NCBI GenBank assembly: GCA_023362775.1 | Contig: JALMGJ010000001.1 | Coordinates: 89,220,501 to 89,284,500, forward strand | Direction of reading: 5' to 3' | DNA length: 64,000 nucleotides | Origin: Charina bottae | Taxonomy: Eukaryota > Chordata > Lepidosauria > Squamata > Charinaidae | In this document: positions 1 through 11,715 of the stretch, in pieces | How positions within the stretch are numbered: the first letter of the stretch is position 1 | Layout: each line of letters opens with the position of its first letter | The notes under the pieces: model-generated | Told to the model about the DNA's origin: nothing | The model's database searches: none | The model's input: only the letters and a program-made list of their open reading frames with translations | Program-made: the position numbers and the translations under genes

Positions 1-220
1 TTTTAAGAACATTTGTTAGTCAGAAAAGGTGTCCTGAACTACTTCTGATTTGGGGCCATCCCTGAGTTTTGAGTATCAAAACTAGGACGTGAGAGTTATT
101 GGTTAAAACCTGAACTCAGTTAAAAATGCAGAGAGGAATTTGGAAGTTGCAGACACACTCTCTCAGTCTGTAGCTTGAATCATGTCAACTGGATTTCTAT
201 TCTACTCTCTCAGTCTAATC

Positions 221-285
221 CAGCATTTCTCAACCTTAGCAGCTTTAAGATGTGTGGACTTCAACTGCTCAGCATGATGCAGTCT
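221..285 (+). mobile_element. hAT-type MITE fragment (TGTTTCTCAACC family)
   Basis: The stretch reads CAGCATTTCTCAACCTTAGC followed by a segment ending in GTGTGGACTTCAACT, which matches the left half of the complete element at 22909-23047 in the same order. The right half is missing, so this is a truncated, diverged copy. Confidence 0.6.
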
Positions 286-1385
286 GCATCTTTTGGTTAC
301 TTCAAATGGTTAGGACGCATCCAGCTTAAAAGTGACAGAATTCTAGCTTCCCTTCTTCCATCCTGGGTGATAAATGTGTTGGGTATGGGTATATGGTGTT
401 CAAGAAGGGTCTCAAGTGCATCCTTTGGATCAGGGTTCCTAATTCTGAAGGTTGCTAGGGAATAGCTGAGTGCCCATGATATCAGTGATAAGGCAGTGCT
501 TCCTTCAAGGTACTTCTGCTCTCTGAAGTGCTAGATTAATCAGTTAATCAGGGTGCACCCTGAGATTCAGTTGCATTAGGCAATAAGAAGGGAATAAGTT
601 AATTTACACATCCTGAAAGTCCCCAGCCTTCTGAACTGAGAGTGGAAGCTGCACCTATTCATACCATTAGAGAAAAGCAAGTGTACACAGTGACCTACTT
701 TTCTGAGATGATGACATCTCTGCGTTTTATACCACTTCCCAGCGAGATGGAGATTCTTCAAAGCCACGGCAGTACATAAAATGGTGGGGAGCCATCCCTA
801 CTTGCTAACAAACTTTTACTCCGTAGCAAGGCAGATCTAACTCTTCTTTCCAAGCTATTTTTATGGCTGAGATTAAATTTTTGAAATGAGAATAAGATGT
901 TATGTACGATTCTGTGAAATGGATGTTCTGCCTGCTTGGGCTGCATGGCAGGTGGCTGCATCTAGCTGACCTTGGCTGATCCCCAGAAAGCTAAGCAGAG
1001 TCAAGCCTGGAGAAAGAAGAGCATACTCTGAATTGCTTTTTAAAAAGAAGATGTCCTATTACTCCTTTCTGTAGTCTACTCCCTTCCTTATCCCTTGCTT
1101 GTCATCTCTGCAGAATCTGTAAGCTCTTAGAGAAGGCAAGCCTCTTTTCTGCAGGAAGTTGCAACATACATAGGGTTTTGTCCCTTGTCTCCTTCCTGCC
1201 CCATTTCTCCCTCCCTTTACCTAGTCAGAAAAGATATAAAAATGAAATAAATAATGTCTAATACATTAATTAATCATACCCTACCCATACCCAAACTATT
1301 CCTCCTTCTACGTGGTCACTTGTCTTTCAGAAGCATTGTTCATTGATTAAGATGCTCCTACAGCGTACAGCCTCCTTTCCAGTTG
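286..1385. other. intergenic, no feature recognised
   Basis: Short stop-bounded frames only. I see no protein family, splice-flanked exon or clear repeat here. It lies far upstream of the KIF13B promoter. Confidence 0.5.
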
Positions 1386-1495
1386 CATATTTATTTATTT
1401 ATCCATCATATTTATATCCCACCCATCTCCCTCACAAGGAGGGACCCTGGGTGGTTTACAATAAAACAATTTAAAATCAATAAAAACCATAAATA
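1386..1495 (-). repeat. L2/CR1-type 3' tail repeat with (ATTT)n
   Basis: An ATTT-type microsatellite is followed by a block that reads, on the minus strand, as a module ending in GGGTGGGATATAAAT and then A/T-rich tetranucleotides. The same module (ATTT repeats, then CCCATCTC, then a GTGACTCTGGGCGG-like box) recurs at 11283, 60465, 61722 and 63636. It looks like the 3' end of a LINE or of a SINE mobilised by one. The family name is uncertain; the recurrence is seen directly. Confidence 0.5.
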
Positions 1496-2722
1496 ACACC
1501 AATAATCAGTAAAAATACATAATTACAGTCAGATCCAACAATGGTAGGTCTTATTTTGCCAATCATAAGCCTTTTATGACACGAGCTAATTTTAGGGATA
1601 CATTTGTTAGAAGATCAGCATTTTCAGATGTGACAATTTTATACTTGAATTCTTTTATAAGCCAAATAGACCACAAGGAGTTCAGCCATTAGCACAATGG
1701 AGCCTTCTCAAGCTTAGCATCTATTTCTTGGTTTCCAGATGTTCTCCAGATGCATTGTAGTATGACTCCCATCATCCCCAGGATGCCAAAACTCTACACT
1801 AATGGGGAATGACGGAATTTCTACATATCTGGAGAGTCCCACGGTGAAGAAGAAGGTGACCACAGGATTTCTCATAGCAGAGTTTCATAGTTTCGTTGAC
1901 AGAACTACAGTATTTCTGTCTTTTTACTATAATCCCAGGGCATTTCATACCTGCAAGAGCTAGGGAGTCCCAGCTCATTTCAGTCCCCAGTTGCAATGCA
2001 TCTTTATAGAGAGCTCATTGGTCTCAAGTGGTATGTAGCCCTCCAGTTATTCCAATATATTCCAAGAGCTACAATTGAATGTTGACTTGCATAGGCAACT
2101 GCACACATGGTGACTCTGCTTCATGGAAAACTAACTTTGTGCAAGTGCTTCTTGTCATGGATAGAATGATACAACATTATCATTCTATGGTATGTTTGTA
2201 TGGTATGATATAGGTTGTTTGAAGGTGCTTTCTTGTGGTTAGTTCTTGTGCTGTTACAGAATTATGGTTCAGTCCTAGAGCTTCATAGTGTTGAACTTCC
2301 AGATTTTATTTGAAAAAGGAAGCAAAATCCAGGAAGTGGGCTCCTAGCCCGCCTCTGGATTATGTAATTGTAATTGTCCCCCCAACACACACGGTTTCTC
2401 CTAAACTACAAAGGATACTTTGACATATATTTTTTTTCTTTTACAGAAAGTTAGATTCTGTATATGTGCTTAGAATGCTTGTAAGCAATTGGTCTATGTT
2501 TTTAAAAAGTACGTGGTGCAAATATGACCGGTGACAAAACAACATTAAAATATATAATAAAATAACCAGAAATGATGTCATCTTAGAAGATTCATTGATG
2601 ATGTCATCTGTTCTAAATTAAGGTTGGATTCTGTGATGTATCCACAAGAAAGCAAGAATATTTCATATTTTAATTTTTCAATGAATTGTTTTTGTCTTTG
2701 TCAATTTCTGCTTTTTCCCATC
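1496..2722. other. intergenic, no feature recognised
   Basis: A+T-rich sequence with only short open frames. No family recognised on either strand. Confidence 0.5.
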
Positions 2723-2734
2723 AAAGTTGACTAA

Positions 2735-2931
2735 TGTATTGTCGAAGGCTTTCACGGCCGGAGTTCGATGGCTGTTGTGGGTCTTCCGGGCTGTGTGGCC
2801 GTGTTCTGGAAGTTGTGGTTCCTAACGTTTCGCCAGCATCTGTGGCCAGCATCTTCAGAGGGCAGGAGCACAGATAGAAGCAAAATCTCTGTGCCCAGGT
2901 AGAGTGGCAATGATCTATTTATAGAGCTAAA
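2735..2931 (-). repeat. PLE terminal repeat (pLTR), left outer copy
   Basis: About 195 bp beginning TGTATTGTCGAAGGC and running up to the stop of the PLE reading frame. The same sequence occurs at 5364-5561 (same orientation) and 6948-7109 (inverted), and in the PLE copies at 17451, 38505, 39588 and 48208. Confidence 0.8.
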
Positions 2932-5482
2932 TTATAGGAGATTAGGTGGGGTTTTTTGTTCTGTTGAAATGTTAACGAGTGGCTGATGAGCGTGATTAGC
3001 ATGTTCATTGTGAGAAGTATTCCCATGACCTGGTGGTTGGACCGAGTTCGTTGACCTTTTGCAGGCTGTGTTTTTCAGGACTGGTAGCCAGGTTTTGCTA
3101 ATTTTTAAACTTTCTTCTTTTTTATTGTAACTGTGCTGGTGTTTGTGAATTTCAATGGCTTCTCTGTATAATCTGGTGTAGTGGCTTTTGGTGTTGTCCA
3201 GTATTTCTGTGTTTTCAAATAGGATTTTGTGTCCTGTTTGCTTGAGAGCATGTTCAGCTACTGAAGATTTTTCCGGTTGCTGTAGTCTGCAGTGTCTTTC
3301 ATGTTCTTTTATCCTGGTGTGAATGCTTCGTTTTGTGGTTCCGATGTATACTTGTCCGCAGCTGCATGGTATGCGGTATACTCCTGCCGCGGTGCGGGGG
3401 TCCCTTTTGTCTTTAGCTGATTTTAGTATTTGTTGTATTTTTCTGGTGGGTCTGAAGACTGTTTGAAAGTTGTGTTTTTCCATCAGTTTTCCCATGTGGT
3501 CAGTGACTCCTTTGATGTAGGGCAGGAATACTTTGTTTGTGTGGGGCTGTTTTTCTTCAGTTGGATGTTGTTTTCTTGGTTTGATGGCTCTTTTTATTTC
3601 ATTCTTGGAATAGCCATTCGCCTGTAGGACCCAATTCAGATGGTTAAGTTCATTGTTGAGAAATTGGGTTTCACAGTTTCGATTAGCACGATCCACCAAG
3701 GTTTTGATCATGCCTCTCTTTTGTCGTGGGTGGTGATTGGAACTTTTGTGTAGATACCGGTCTGTATGGGTGGGTTTTCTGTATACTTTGTGTCCTAGTT
3801 TGAGGTCCGGTTTGCGTATGACCAGCGTATCTAAAAATGGAAGTTTGCCATCAGTTTCTTTTTCCATAGTGAATTGTATATTGGGGTGGATGCCGTTTAG
3901 GTGGTCCAAAAATTTCTCCAGTTCTTCTTCAGTATGACTCCAAATTGCGAAGGTGTCATCCACGAACCGGAACCAGACTGTTGGTGTAATGGGTGCCGAT
4001 TCCAAAGCCTGTTTTTCAAAGTGTTCCATGTAAAAGTTTGCTATGACTGGGCTCAGGGGGCTTCCCATGGCAACGCCATCCATCTGTTCGTAGAACTCAT
4101 TCTCCCATTGAAAGTAACTAGTTGTTAGGCAGTGTTGAAATAAAGCTGTAATGTCTTCTGGGAAGATTTGCTTGATGAGTGCCAGGGTGTCCCTTACTGG
4201 CACCTTGGTAAACAGGGAGACCACGTCAAAGCTGACCAGTTTGTCCATGTGGTTGAGTTTTAGGGTGCTGATTTTGTTGATGAAGTGTCCTGAGTCTTTG
4301 ATGTGGGATGGAGTCTGTCCGATGTGGGTCTGTAAAAGGGTAGCCAAATGTTTGGATAATTCATATGTCGGGGAGCCAATGGCACTTACAATGGGTCTGA
4401 GTGGGATAGAGTCTTTGTGGATTTTGGGGAGTCCGTATAGTCTAGGTGAGAGAGCTTCTGTCTTGCAAATACGTTGTAGTACGTTGGGATGCAGGGAGGA
4501 GCTCTTTACCAGTGTGTTGGTTTGCTTCATGATTTTGTTGGTCGGATCCCGTCTTATTGTTCTGTATGTGGTGGGGTCTAGTAGTTCTCTGATTTTGTCT
4601 TTGTATTCATCTATGTTCATAATTACCATGGCGTTGCCTTTGTCCGCTGGAAGGATGATGATGTCTGGGTCCGAATTGAGGGTCTCTATGGCGTTTCTCT
4701 CCTTCTTGGTAATGTTGCTGGTGGGGGGGCTTTGCTTTCCTCAGGATTCTTGCCACTTCACCCCTTATTTCTTCTGCTTCTTCCTCTGAACGTTGGTGAA
4801 TGGCTGATTCCACATTGGCAATGATATCTTCCACTGGAATTCTGGTGGGTGTAATTGCAAAGTTTCCTCCTTTGCTTAGGATGGAGGTTTCTTCAGGAGA
4901 GAGCAGGCGTTCTGTCAAATTGATGACAATGCGTGAAGTGTCCAGTGCCGGTTTTGGTTGACTGTTTTGGCATTTGTTGAATTTTTGCTTTTGTCTGTTT
5001 GTGTAGTCAAAGATGTCCTTTTCCATTTTTCTGTAGGATATGGTATCAATCTTGTCCCAATCCTGGCTTCTCATTTTGTGACTGAGGCTCATATGTGTGT
5101 CGAATAGATCTTTTTCTGTGATGGCAAGGTTTCAGCGGGTTGTGTGAATTCTCTCGCGCAGGAGGGCTTGTTCAAGGCGGTCGTAAATGCGGCTGGCTTG
5201 TGACAATTTGAAGGTCCTTTTCGTTCTGAGAAAGGCTGGAATGGTCCTGGTATCTCTGCATCGCATTAGGAAGGTTAAGGAGCAGAGTAGGTGTGCTTTT
5301 CTGTTCCGGAGTGTTTCCAGTCTCCGTGTCTGTCGGAACGTTTCCTCCCCGTAGAGGCGTTCAATGTATTGTTGAAGGCTTTCACGGCCGGAGTTCGATG
5401 GCTGTTGTGGGTCTTCCGGGCTGTGTGGCCGTGTTCTGGAAGTTGTGGTTCCTAACGTTTCGCCAGCATCTGTGGCCAGCAT
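2932..5482 (-). pseudogene. PLE polyprotein: reverse transcriptase + GIY-YIG endonuclease (broken)
   Basis: This protein would copy the element RNA and nick the target DNA. The main 565-codon frame (4629 to 2932) shows the palm motif FDVVSLF near residue 134, MGSPLSP near 188, the catalytic FVDD near 222-225, and a C-terminal GIY-YIG nuclease with GVYRI...VYIG at about 416-430. Upstream lie two more pieces of the same protein, 5092-4607 and 5482-5132. They are separated by an in-frame TGA just before 5131 and a reading-frame change that maps to a seven-base G run (plus strand) at 4723-4729. With only one stop and one slip in about 2.5 kb, this copy looks fairly young but cannot make a full protein. 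RT plus GIY-YIG on one chain is diagnostic of Penelope-like elements. Confidence 0.9.
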
Positions 5483-5561
5483 CTTCAGAGGGCAGGAGCA
5501 CAGATAGAAGCAAAATCTCTGTGCCCAGGTAGAGTGGCAATGATCTATTTATAGAGCTAAA
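5364..5561 (-). repeat. PLE terminal repeat (pLTR), inner copy
   Basis: It repeats the 2735-2931 sequence almost base for base in the same orientation (TGTATTGTTGAAGGC at the start). It lies at the upstream end of the coding body and at the same time follows the second, partial copy, as expected for a tandem PLE with shared terminal repeats. Confidence 0.8.
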
Positions 5562-6135
5562 TTATAGGAGATTAGGTGGGGTTTTTTGTTGTGTTGAAAT
5601 GTTAACGAGTGGCTGATGAGCGTGATTAGCATGTTCATTGTGAGAAGTATTCCTATGACCTGGTGGTTGGACTGAGTTCGTTGACCTTTTGCAGGCTGTG
5701 TTTTTCAGGACTGGTAGCCAGGTTTTGCTAATTTTTAAACTTTCTTCTTTTTTATTGTAACTGTGCTGGTGTTTGTGAATTTCAATGGCTTCTCTGTATA
5801 ATCTGGTGTAGTGGCTTTTGGTGTTGTCCAGTATTTCTGTGTTTTCAAATAGGATTTTGTGTCCTGTTTGCTTGAGAGCATGTTCAGCTACTGAAGATTT
5901 TTCCGGTTGCTGTAGTCTGCAGTGTCTTTCATGTTCTTTTATCCTGGTGTGAATGCTTCGTTTTGTGGTTCCGATGTATACTTGTCCGCAGCTGCATGGT
6001 ATGCAGTATACTCCTGCCGCAGTGTGGGGGTCCCTTTTGTCTTTAGCTGATTTTAGCATTTGTTGTATGTGTGAATTAACCCAATTCAGATGGTTAAGTT
6101 CATTGTTGAGAAATTGGGTTTCACAGTTTTGATTA
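5562..6135 (-). pseudogene. PLE C-terminal fragment (minus arm)
   Basis: The frame contains the GIY-YIG core (GVYCIPCSCGQVYIG) and the C-terminal tail found in the main copy. Near 6070 the sequence jumps from the ...MLKSAKDKRD region to the NCETQFLNNELNHLNW region, an internal deletion of roughly 200 bp relative to the main body. The arm then meets an opposite-strand copy. Confidence 0.85.
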
Positions 6136-6947
6136 GTTCCAATCACCACCCACGACAAAAGAGAGGCATGATCAAAACCTTGGTGGATCGTGCTAATCGA
6201 AACTGCGAAACCCAATTTCTCAACAATGAACTTAACCATCTGAATTGGGTCCTACAGGCGAATGGCTATTCCAAGAATGAAATAAAAAGAGCCCTCAAAC
6301 CAAGAAAACAACATCCAACTGAAGAAAAACAGCCCCACACAAACAAAGTATTCCTGCCCTACATCAAAGGAGTCACTGACCACATGGGAAAACTGATGGA
6401 AAAACACAACTTTCAAACAGTCTTCAGACCCACCAGAAAAATACAACAAATGCTAAAATCAGCTAAAGACAAAAGGGACCCCCGCACCGCAGCAGGAGTA
6501 TACCGCATACCATGCAGCTGCGGACAAGTATACATCGGAACCACAAAACGAAGCATTCACACCAGGATAAAAGAACATGAAAGACACTGCAGACTACAGC
6601 AACCGGAAAAATCTTCAGTAGCTGAACATGCTCTCAAGCAAACAGGACACAAAATCCTATTTGAAAACACAGAAATACTGGACAAAACCAAAAGCCACTA
6701 CACCAGATTATACAGAGAAGCCACTGAAATTCACAAACACCAGCACAGTTACAATAAAAAAGAAGAAAGTTTAAAAATTAGCAAAACCTGGCTACCAGTC
6801 CTGAAAAACACAGCCTGCAAAAGGTCAATGAACTCAGTCCAACCACCAGGTCATGGGAATACTTCTCACAATGAACATGCTAATCACGCTCATCAGCCAC
6901 TCGTTAACATTTCAACACAACAAAAAAACCCACCTAATCTCCTATAA
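6136..6947 (+). pseudogene. PLE C-terminal fragment (inverted arm)
   Basis: On the plus strand from about 6136 the frame encodes the PLE region just after the RT core, then the connector and the complete GIY-YIG domain, without a stop, to 6947. It is the reverse complement of the neighbouring minus arm over most of its length. Together with 6948-7109 it makes the right half of a large palindrome. Confidence 0.85.
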
Positions 6948-7109
6948 TTTAGCTCTATAAATAGATCATTGCCACTCTACCTGGGCACAGAGATTTTGCT
7001 TCTATCTGTGCTCCTGCCCTCTGAAGATGCTGGCCACAGATGCTGGCGAAACGTTAGGAACCACAACTTCCAGAACACGGCCACACAGCCCGGAAGACCC
7101 ACAACAGCC
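6948..7109 (+). repeat. PLE terminal repeat (pLTR), inverted right end
   Basis: Reverse complement of the 2735-2931 repeat. It ends at ...CACAACAGCC, directly before the right target duplication. The copies at 17662 and 48555 stop at exactly this base too, which suggests a preferred end point. Confidence 0.8.
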
Positions 7110-7121
7110 AAAGTTGACTAA

Positions 7122-10100
7122 ATTTGGCATATTTATTTTACTTTTTTACAACTTTTCAAACATTTTTGCAGATAAAATGTCAACCATTTGCAAATGAAGC
7201 AGCCTATGAGCCTAAATAAATAAATAAGCAAGCAAGCAAATAAATAAATAAATAGTAAAATTTTACAAAACCTCTAATACAGTTATTTGCCCCTCCAGAA
7301 CTCTTGCATTCCTAATGCAGTACAATATATAGAGTTTTAAGATTTGTGGGTTTTGCTGTTCTTGCAAGCCCTTTTTCTTTCCAAAGGACATATCACTTCA
7401 GAATGCCTCTCCTATTCCCTGTACAAAAACCTATTGGACCAACAATAAGGCAGTGTCCTTCACTGCATCTGGAGATGCCAGCTTGGCTTAGGGGCACAGA
7501 GAAAACTGTGTAACACAAAAAGTCTGCTTACCAACATCTTGTTGCTCCTTGACCCTCAGGAAATGAAATCTAAGGCACCATCATATTCACTTAATGGTAG
7601 GACTGCTTGATAGTTCACACAATAAGCTGTTCCACTTATTATGTTCAGGGCTTAATCCCTTGGTTAAGGCAGACCTTGAAAAAACTGGGACATGACCATT
7701 AGTCTATGTCTTTCTCTTGATTTTTTTCTAGAACAATGGTAGGTTCAGAAGTTCTAGAGGGACAGAGGTAAAATATGCCCTATAACTATGTCCCAATAGC
7801 TATGTTTTCCTAGTTCATTTTTTCCCTTTGCAGAAAAAGTGTAAACATAGGTAGGTCTATATTTCTCAACTACACACAAATCCTTGCATAAACTATTCTG
7901 GTGAATGTGGATTCCATGCCTTTCACAGAAGAAACATCAATCCACTCTTCATAGAATGATAAGAAGCCCCTTCTCATAAATGTAAGAATTCAGGCAGCAT
8001 CTCAAGATGGAAAAGGTATAAAGCTTGGAGATTTTCTACTGAGAATAATGGAGGCACTTGTGTGTAGATTTGACATGTGATCTCAGGAGGAACATGTGTT
8101 CAGATGTGACAGAGAGACTGACACAATTCACAATTTACTGACTATTATTCATTTTTGCTGATTCCTGTGGGAGTGAACAGTACAGCTTGAAAAAAAATAT
8201 CTCCAATGGATCTCTAAAGAATATGATGCTCTGGGGAATGTGTGAAGAAATTGGAGTAATGGGTAGTGATTTCACCCCTCCTTCCTGTTAACAAGGCATT
8301 GTTAGGAAAAGCAGGATACCAAAGATAGATATGAGGACTGGAACTGGCAAGGAGGAAAATGAGTGGCCAAAATAGTCAGACAGGACTATTTGGTAAACAC
8401 AAGCCAGGTATAATCAACCAGCTAGCATGAGAAACAGACCATAAACAGTCCATTACAACAAAAGGATGGGGGAAAGAAACTCAGGATTAAAAACTTGGGA
8501 CATGCACAGAAAGAGAGATAGAGAGATAAAAGCTGATCTTTGTTGTAATTGTTGTATCAGCAATGTAGTATCTTATGTGCTGTAGCCAAGTCCTTGTTTT
8601 CTTGTGAGTGCCAGTTTCTAAAGAAAGAATTATTGCATATTATGCTTCTGTGTATCTGCACTACTTTGTATGATTACCATATCTAGGCTGCAAAAATCTG
8701 GACGACCAACAGAATTAGAAGTTTTTTGTATCTCTTTGATACATACAGATTTTTTTTAGTTCAGATCTGGTAGTCCAATACATCAGGGAGTCTTGCCTAC
8801 CAGGGAAACCAGCTGCTGCTTTCCCCTCCTTTGGTGAAGATATTGCGGTTATTTGTGAGAAGGAATGTTAAGTGTATATAGATGTATTGACAGAGAATTC
8901 CAACACTGGAGGAGGGGCCTGATTCAGCAACATTTCAAGTGTATATGTATGCACAGAGTACCCATTCTTGCAAGCATGCACCAGATCCTTCAGAGGCCAA
9001 GTGAGAGAAGACTGCATAGTTCTGCTGGATCTGTGGCTACATAAGGCCCTCTGCTTCATACACAGGGATGTATCCTTGTTTAAATGCAGCAGACTAATAG
9101 ATGTACTCTGGAAGTAATTGTGCCATATATGATACTTCCCTAAAATATTATATAACAACTTCTCTTGCAAAACCCTATTTCTGGAATACCCACCGCTTGC
9201 AATTACATTTTGAGTTAAAGGTGATGAGCACCCTCTTCTGCCCGGCATCAAAATAACAGAGATAAATGGAATACCTCCCATTTTAAATCCAGCAACTCTC
9301 CTCTATTTTGCATGAAGCCTTTTATACCAGGTGTGCACACTGGAGGCAAGGGGAGGTGGACGTGACTGTTTTCCACCCACACGGTGAATTCCTTTCCCTT
9401 GGTAATACAAATAAAAGCCTTTCACCTTTTCATCTCCCAAATGCAATTGTCCTCAGCTGAAACATTATACTTGGTCTACCACATCAGAACAAGGTGAGAA
9501 TAAGATGGTAGAATCAGCTGGACCTCCGCATTGACAGGAGAATTGGTCCCACTAGGTCAGGCAAGGGACTATCCCGTTCAACATACCATATCGCAGAATG
9601 GCTCAAAAGATGCTTTTGCAAGCATGGAAAGGAAGATGACAGTCCTCTTCCACATAAGATATGCTGCCTGTCATTCCAGAGACCTGTAACAACCCTCTGG
9701 CCTAGTAGCCACTGATAGGTAAATCAGTGGCCAATTCTACAACTGATGTTCACCAATTCCACCACTAAAGCAATGTGATCAGTCTTGAATCTCCCTGCAT
9801 TTTGTTTAAATGGATGACTTTAAACAGTGAGAGAGGGAGGGAAAACTTTATCCATATTTTCTACACCTTATATGGTTTCTTATATCTCTGTCATTTCTCC
9901 CCTTACCCATATTTGCTCCAAGCTACGCCACGCTGATTACATAAGCAATTTTATTTTCATTTCCATTCCTAATTATTCTAAACATGTGGTGTGCCTTTAA
10001 CAGAAAAAAAAGCCGTGCACTGTGTTAAATTTTTCACTGAACACTAGGGGAACCATGCTTTGCTTCAGTTTAGAAGGCAAAAAAGTACTTCAAGGGGATG

Positions 10101-10529
10101 GAGCGTTTATGTACAGCAGGTCTATACTGTAATCCTTAAAGCAGCTGCATATTTGTCCAAGGTGGCAAAGTTGTCCTCTACAGTTGCAGAACAATCCAAT
10201 CAAAAGAACCTTTGGTTTCAGGAATTGCAGACAGGTGCTATGTGCATGCCCATGAGTATTCCAAAACACCTTTTTGCCTTTGAAATTGAAGTGCCGGCAC
10301 AGCCTTATCAACTAGAGCTATGTGCAATTCAAAAATTATTCAGCAGTGCTTTTGACTTCATCATGGATATCCCCAGGAAATATCCTTTGGAACTCTGTGA
10401 AATCACTTTTTGATTTTACCACCTTGAATATTTTGGTATCCTTATGATCCCACATTCCTGCCCAAAGAGGCAAAGATAAAGACTCTCTCAGGATTATCTT
10501 GACTTCTTATAATTCCCTGTAGTTTCTTT
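7122..10529. other. intergenic, no gene recognised
   Basis: A short tract of AAAT/AAGC tetranucleotides lies at about 7197-7255. The rest holds only short frames, the longest 137 codons (9281-8868, minus) and 117 codons (10060-10413, plus), neither resembling a family I know and neither flanked by convincing splice sites. Confidence 0.5.
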
Positions 10530-10590
10530 GGCAGCAATTTGTTGTTTTTCAGTCGTTAAGTTGTGTCCAACTCTTTGTGACCCCATGGAC

Positions 10591-10903
10591 CAGGGCTTTC
10601 CAAACTTTTGCCATTAGCGACACACCAACGGCTGGCGCGCAAAAACCCGGAAGCGCTGCCGCAGCAGCACACAAAAAGCTGGAAGCGCCACCGCCACTGC
10701 GCGCAAAAACCCAGAAGCACTGCTGCTGCGGCATGCAAAACCCCAGAAGCACCGCCGCCGCCGTGGCGCGTAAAACCCCGGAAGCGCCGGTGGCGGCGTT
10801 TCCGGGTTCCCACCGCCATCGCGCTTTTGGGTTGTTGCACGACACACCTGGGGCCCCCAAGCGACACAGAACTGTGTCGCGACACACAGTTTGGAAAGCC
10901 CTG
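10591..10903. mobile_element. hAT MITE, family 1, inside Bov-B
   Basis: Terminal inverted repeats CAGGGCTTTCCAAACT and AGTTTGGAAAGCCCTG enclose 313 bp. An 8-bp target duplication CCATGGAC lies at 10583-10590 and 10904-10911 and interrupts the Bov-B sequence, so the hAT arrived after the LINE. The interior is a GC-rich degenerate tandem array of units like CGCAAAAACCCGGAAGC. There is no transposase frame. Confidence 0.9.
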
Positions 10904-11282
10904 CCATGGACCATAGCACGCCAGGCCTTCCTGTCCTCCACTGTCTCCCGGAGTTTACTCAAATTCATGTTCATTACATTGGTGATGCTATCTAACCATC
11001 TCATCCTCTGCCGTCCCCTTCTCCTTTTGCCTTCAGTCTTTCCCAGCATCAGGGTCTTTTCCAGTGAGTCCTCTCTTCGCATTAGGTGGCCAAAGTATTT
11101 GAGCTTCAGCTTCAGCATCTGTCCTTCCAATGAGCAGTCAGGGTTGATTTCCTTTAGGATTGACTGATTTGACCTCCTTGCAGTCCAAGGGACTCTTAAG
11201 AGTCTTCTGCAGCACCACAGTTTAAAAGCATCAATTCTTCGGCGCTCAGCCTTCCTTATGGTCCAGCTCTCACAGCCGTACA

Positions 11283-11395
11283 TTTATTTATTTATTTATT
11301 TGTTTGTTTGTTTGTTTGTTTGTTTATTTATTTATTTATTTATCATACTTATATCACTGCCCATCTCCCCCCACAGAGGGGACTCATTTCTCATT
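11283..11395 (-). repeat. (ATTT)n / L2-type tail module inside Bov-B
   Basis: ATTT/GTTT tetranucleotides (11283-11344) run into a CTGCCCATCTC box and a short GC-rich end. The module separates two Bov-B pieces that are contiguous in the copies at 27263 and 41592 (break between CAGCCGTACATT and CATTACTACTGG). It is therefore a separate insertion. Confidence 0.6.
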
Positions 11396-11715
11396 TCCCA
11401 TTACTACTGGGAAAACCATAGCTTTAATTATACAGACCTTTGTCGGCAAGGTGATGTCTCTGCTTTTTAATAAGCTGTCTAGGTTTGCCATAGCTTTCCT
11501 CCCAAGGAGCAAGTGTCTTTTAATTTCATGGCTGCAGTCACTGTCTGCGGTGATCTTGGAGCCAAAGAAAATAAAATCTGTCACTGCTTCCATTTCTTCC
11601 CCTTCTATTTGACAGGAAGTGATGGGACCAGATGCCATGATCTGAGTTTTCTTAATGTTGAGTTTCAAGCCAGCTTTTGCACTCTCCTCTTTCACCCTCA
11701 TCAAGAGGCAGCAAT

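Larger units (their letters stand above)
2735..7109. mobile_element. composite Penelope-like element (PLE) insertion
   Basis: A single insertion bounded by a perfect 12-bp target duplication, AAAGTTGACTAA, at 2723-2734 and 7110-7121. From left to right it holds a terminal repeat (minus), the whole protein-coding body (minus), a second terminal repeat (minus), a deleted C-terminal coding piece (minus), then an inverted C-terminal coding piece (plus) ending in an inverted terminal repeat. PLEs are known for tandem and inverted pseudo-LTRs and partial tandem copies, so the layout fits one complex retrotransposition event. The outer duplication shows that the two orientations arrived together and did not insert separately. 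Confidence 0.9.
10539..11706 (-). pseudogene. Bov-B (RTE) LINE copy, 5'-truncated and interrupted
   Basis: Bov-B LINEs encode an endonuclease-reverse transcriptase. This copy carries only the C-terminal part, recognised from WTARRSNQSILKEI, EDSLEKTLMLGKTEGK and KITADSDCSHEIKR. It is flanked by a 9-bp duplication, GGCAGCAAT, at 10530-10538 and 11707-11715. The element 3' end lies to the left (GTCGTTAAGTTGTGTCCAAC next to a TTGTTGTT tail). Two later insertions split it: a hAT element at 10591-10903 and an A/T-rich tail module at about 11283-11395. It cannot encode a working protein. Confidence 0.9.

Noticed and set aside
6990..7070. Hammerhead-ribozyme-like core (CTGAAGA ... GAAA) in the PLE terminal repeat
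   Set aside because: PLE terminal repeats are known to carry hammerheads, and CTGAAGA plus GCTGGC...GCTGGC-GAAAC is present. But stem II needs two G-U pairs and a bulged base next to the core, and I found no properly placed NUH cleavage site with a matching stem III. A covariance-model search would decide.
10549..11283. 244-codon minus-strand frame as a single gene
   Set aside because: It reads through a hAT insertion in a Bov-B copy; the Ala/Gly-rich middle is translated MITE, not protein.
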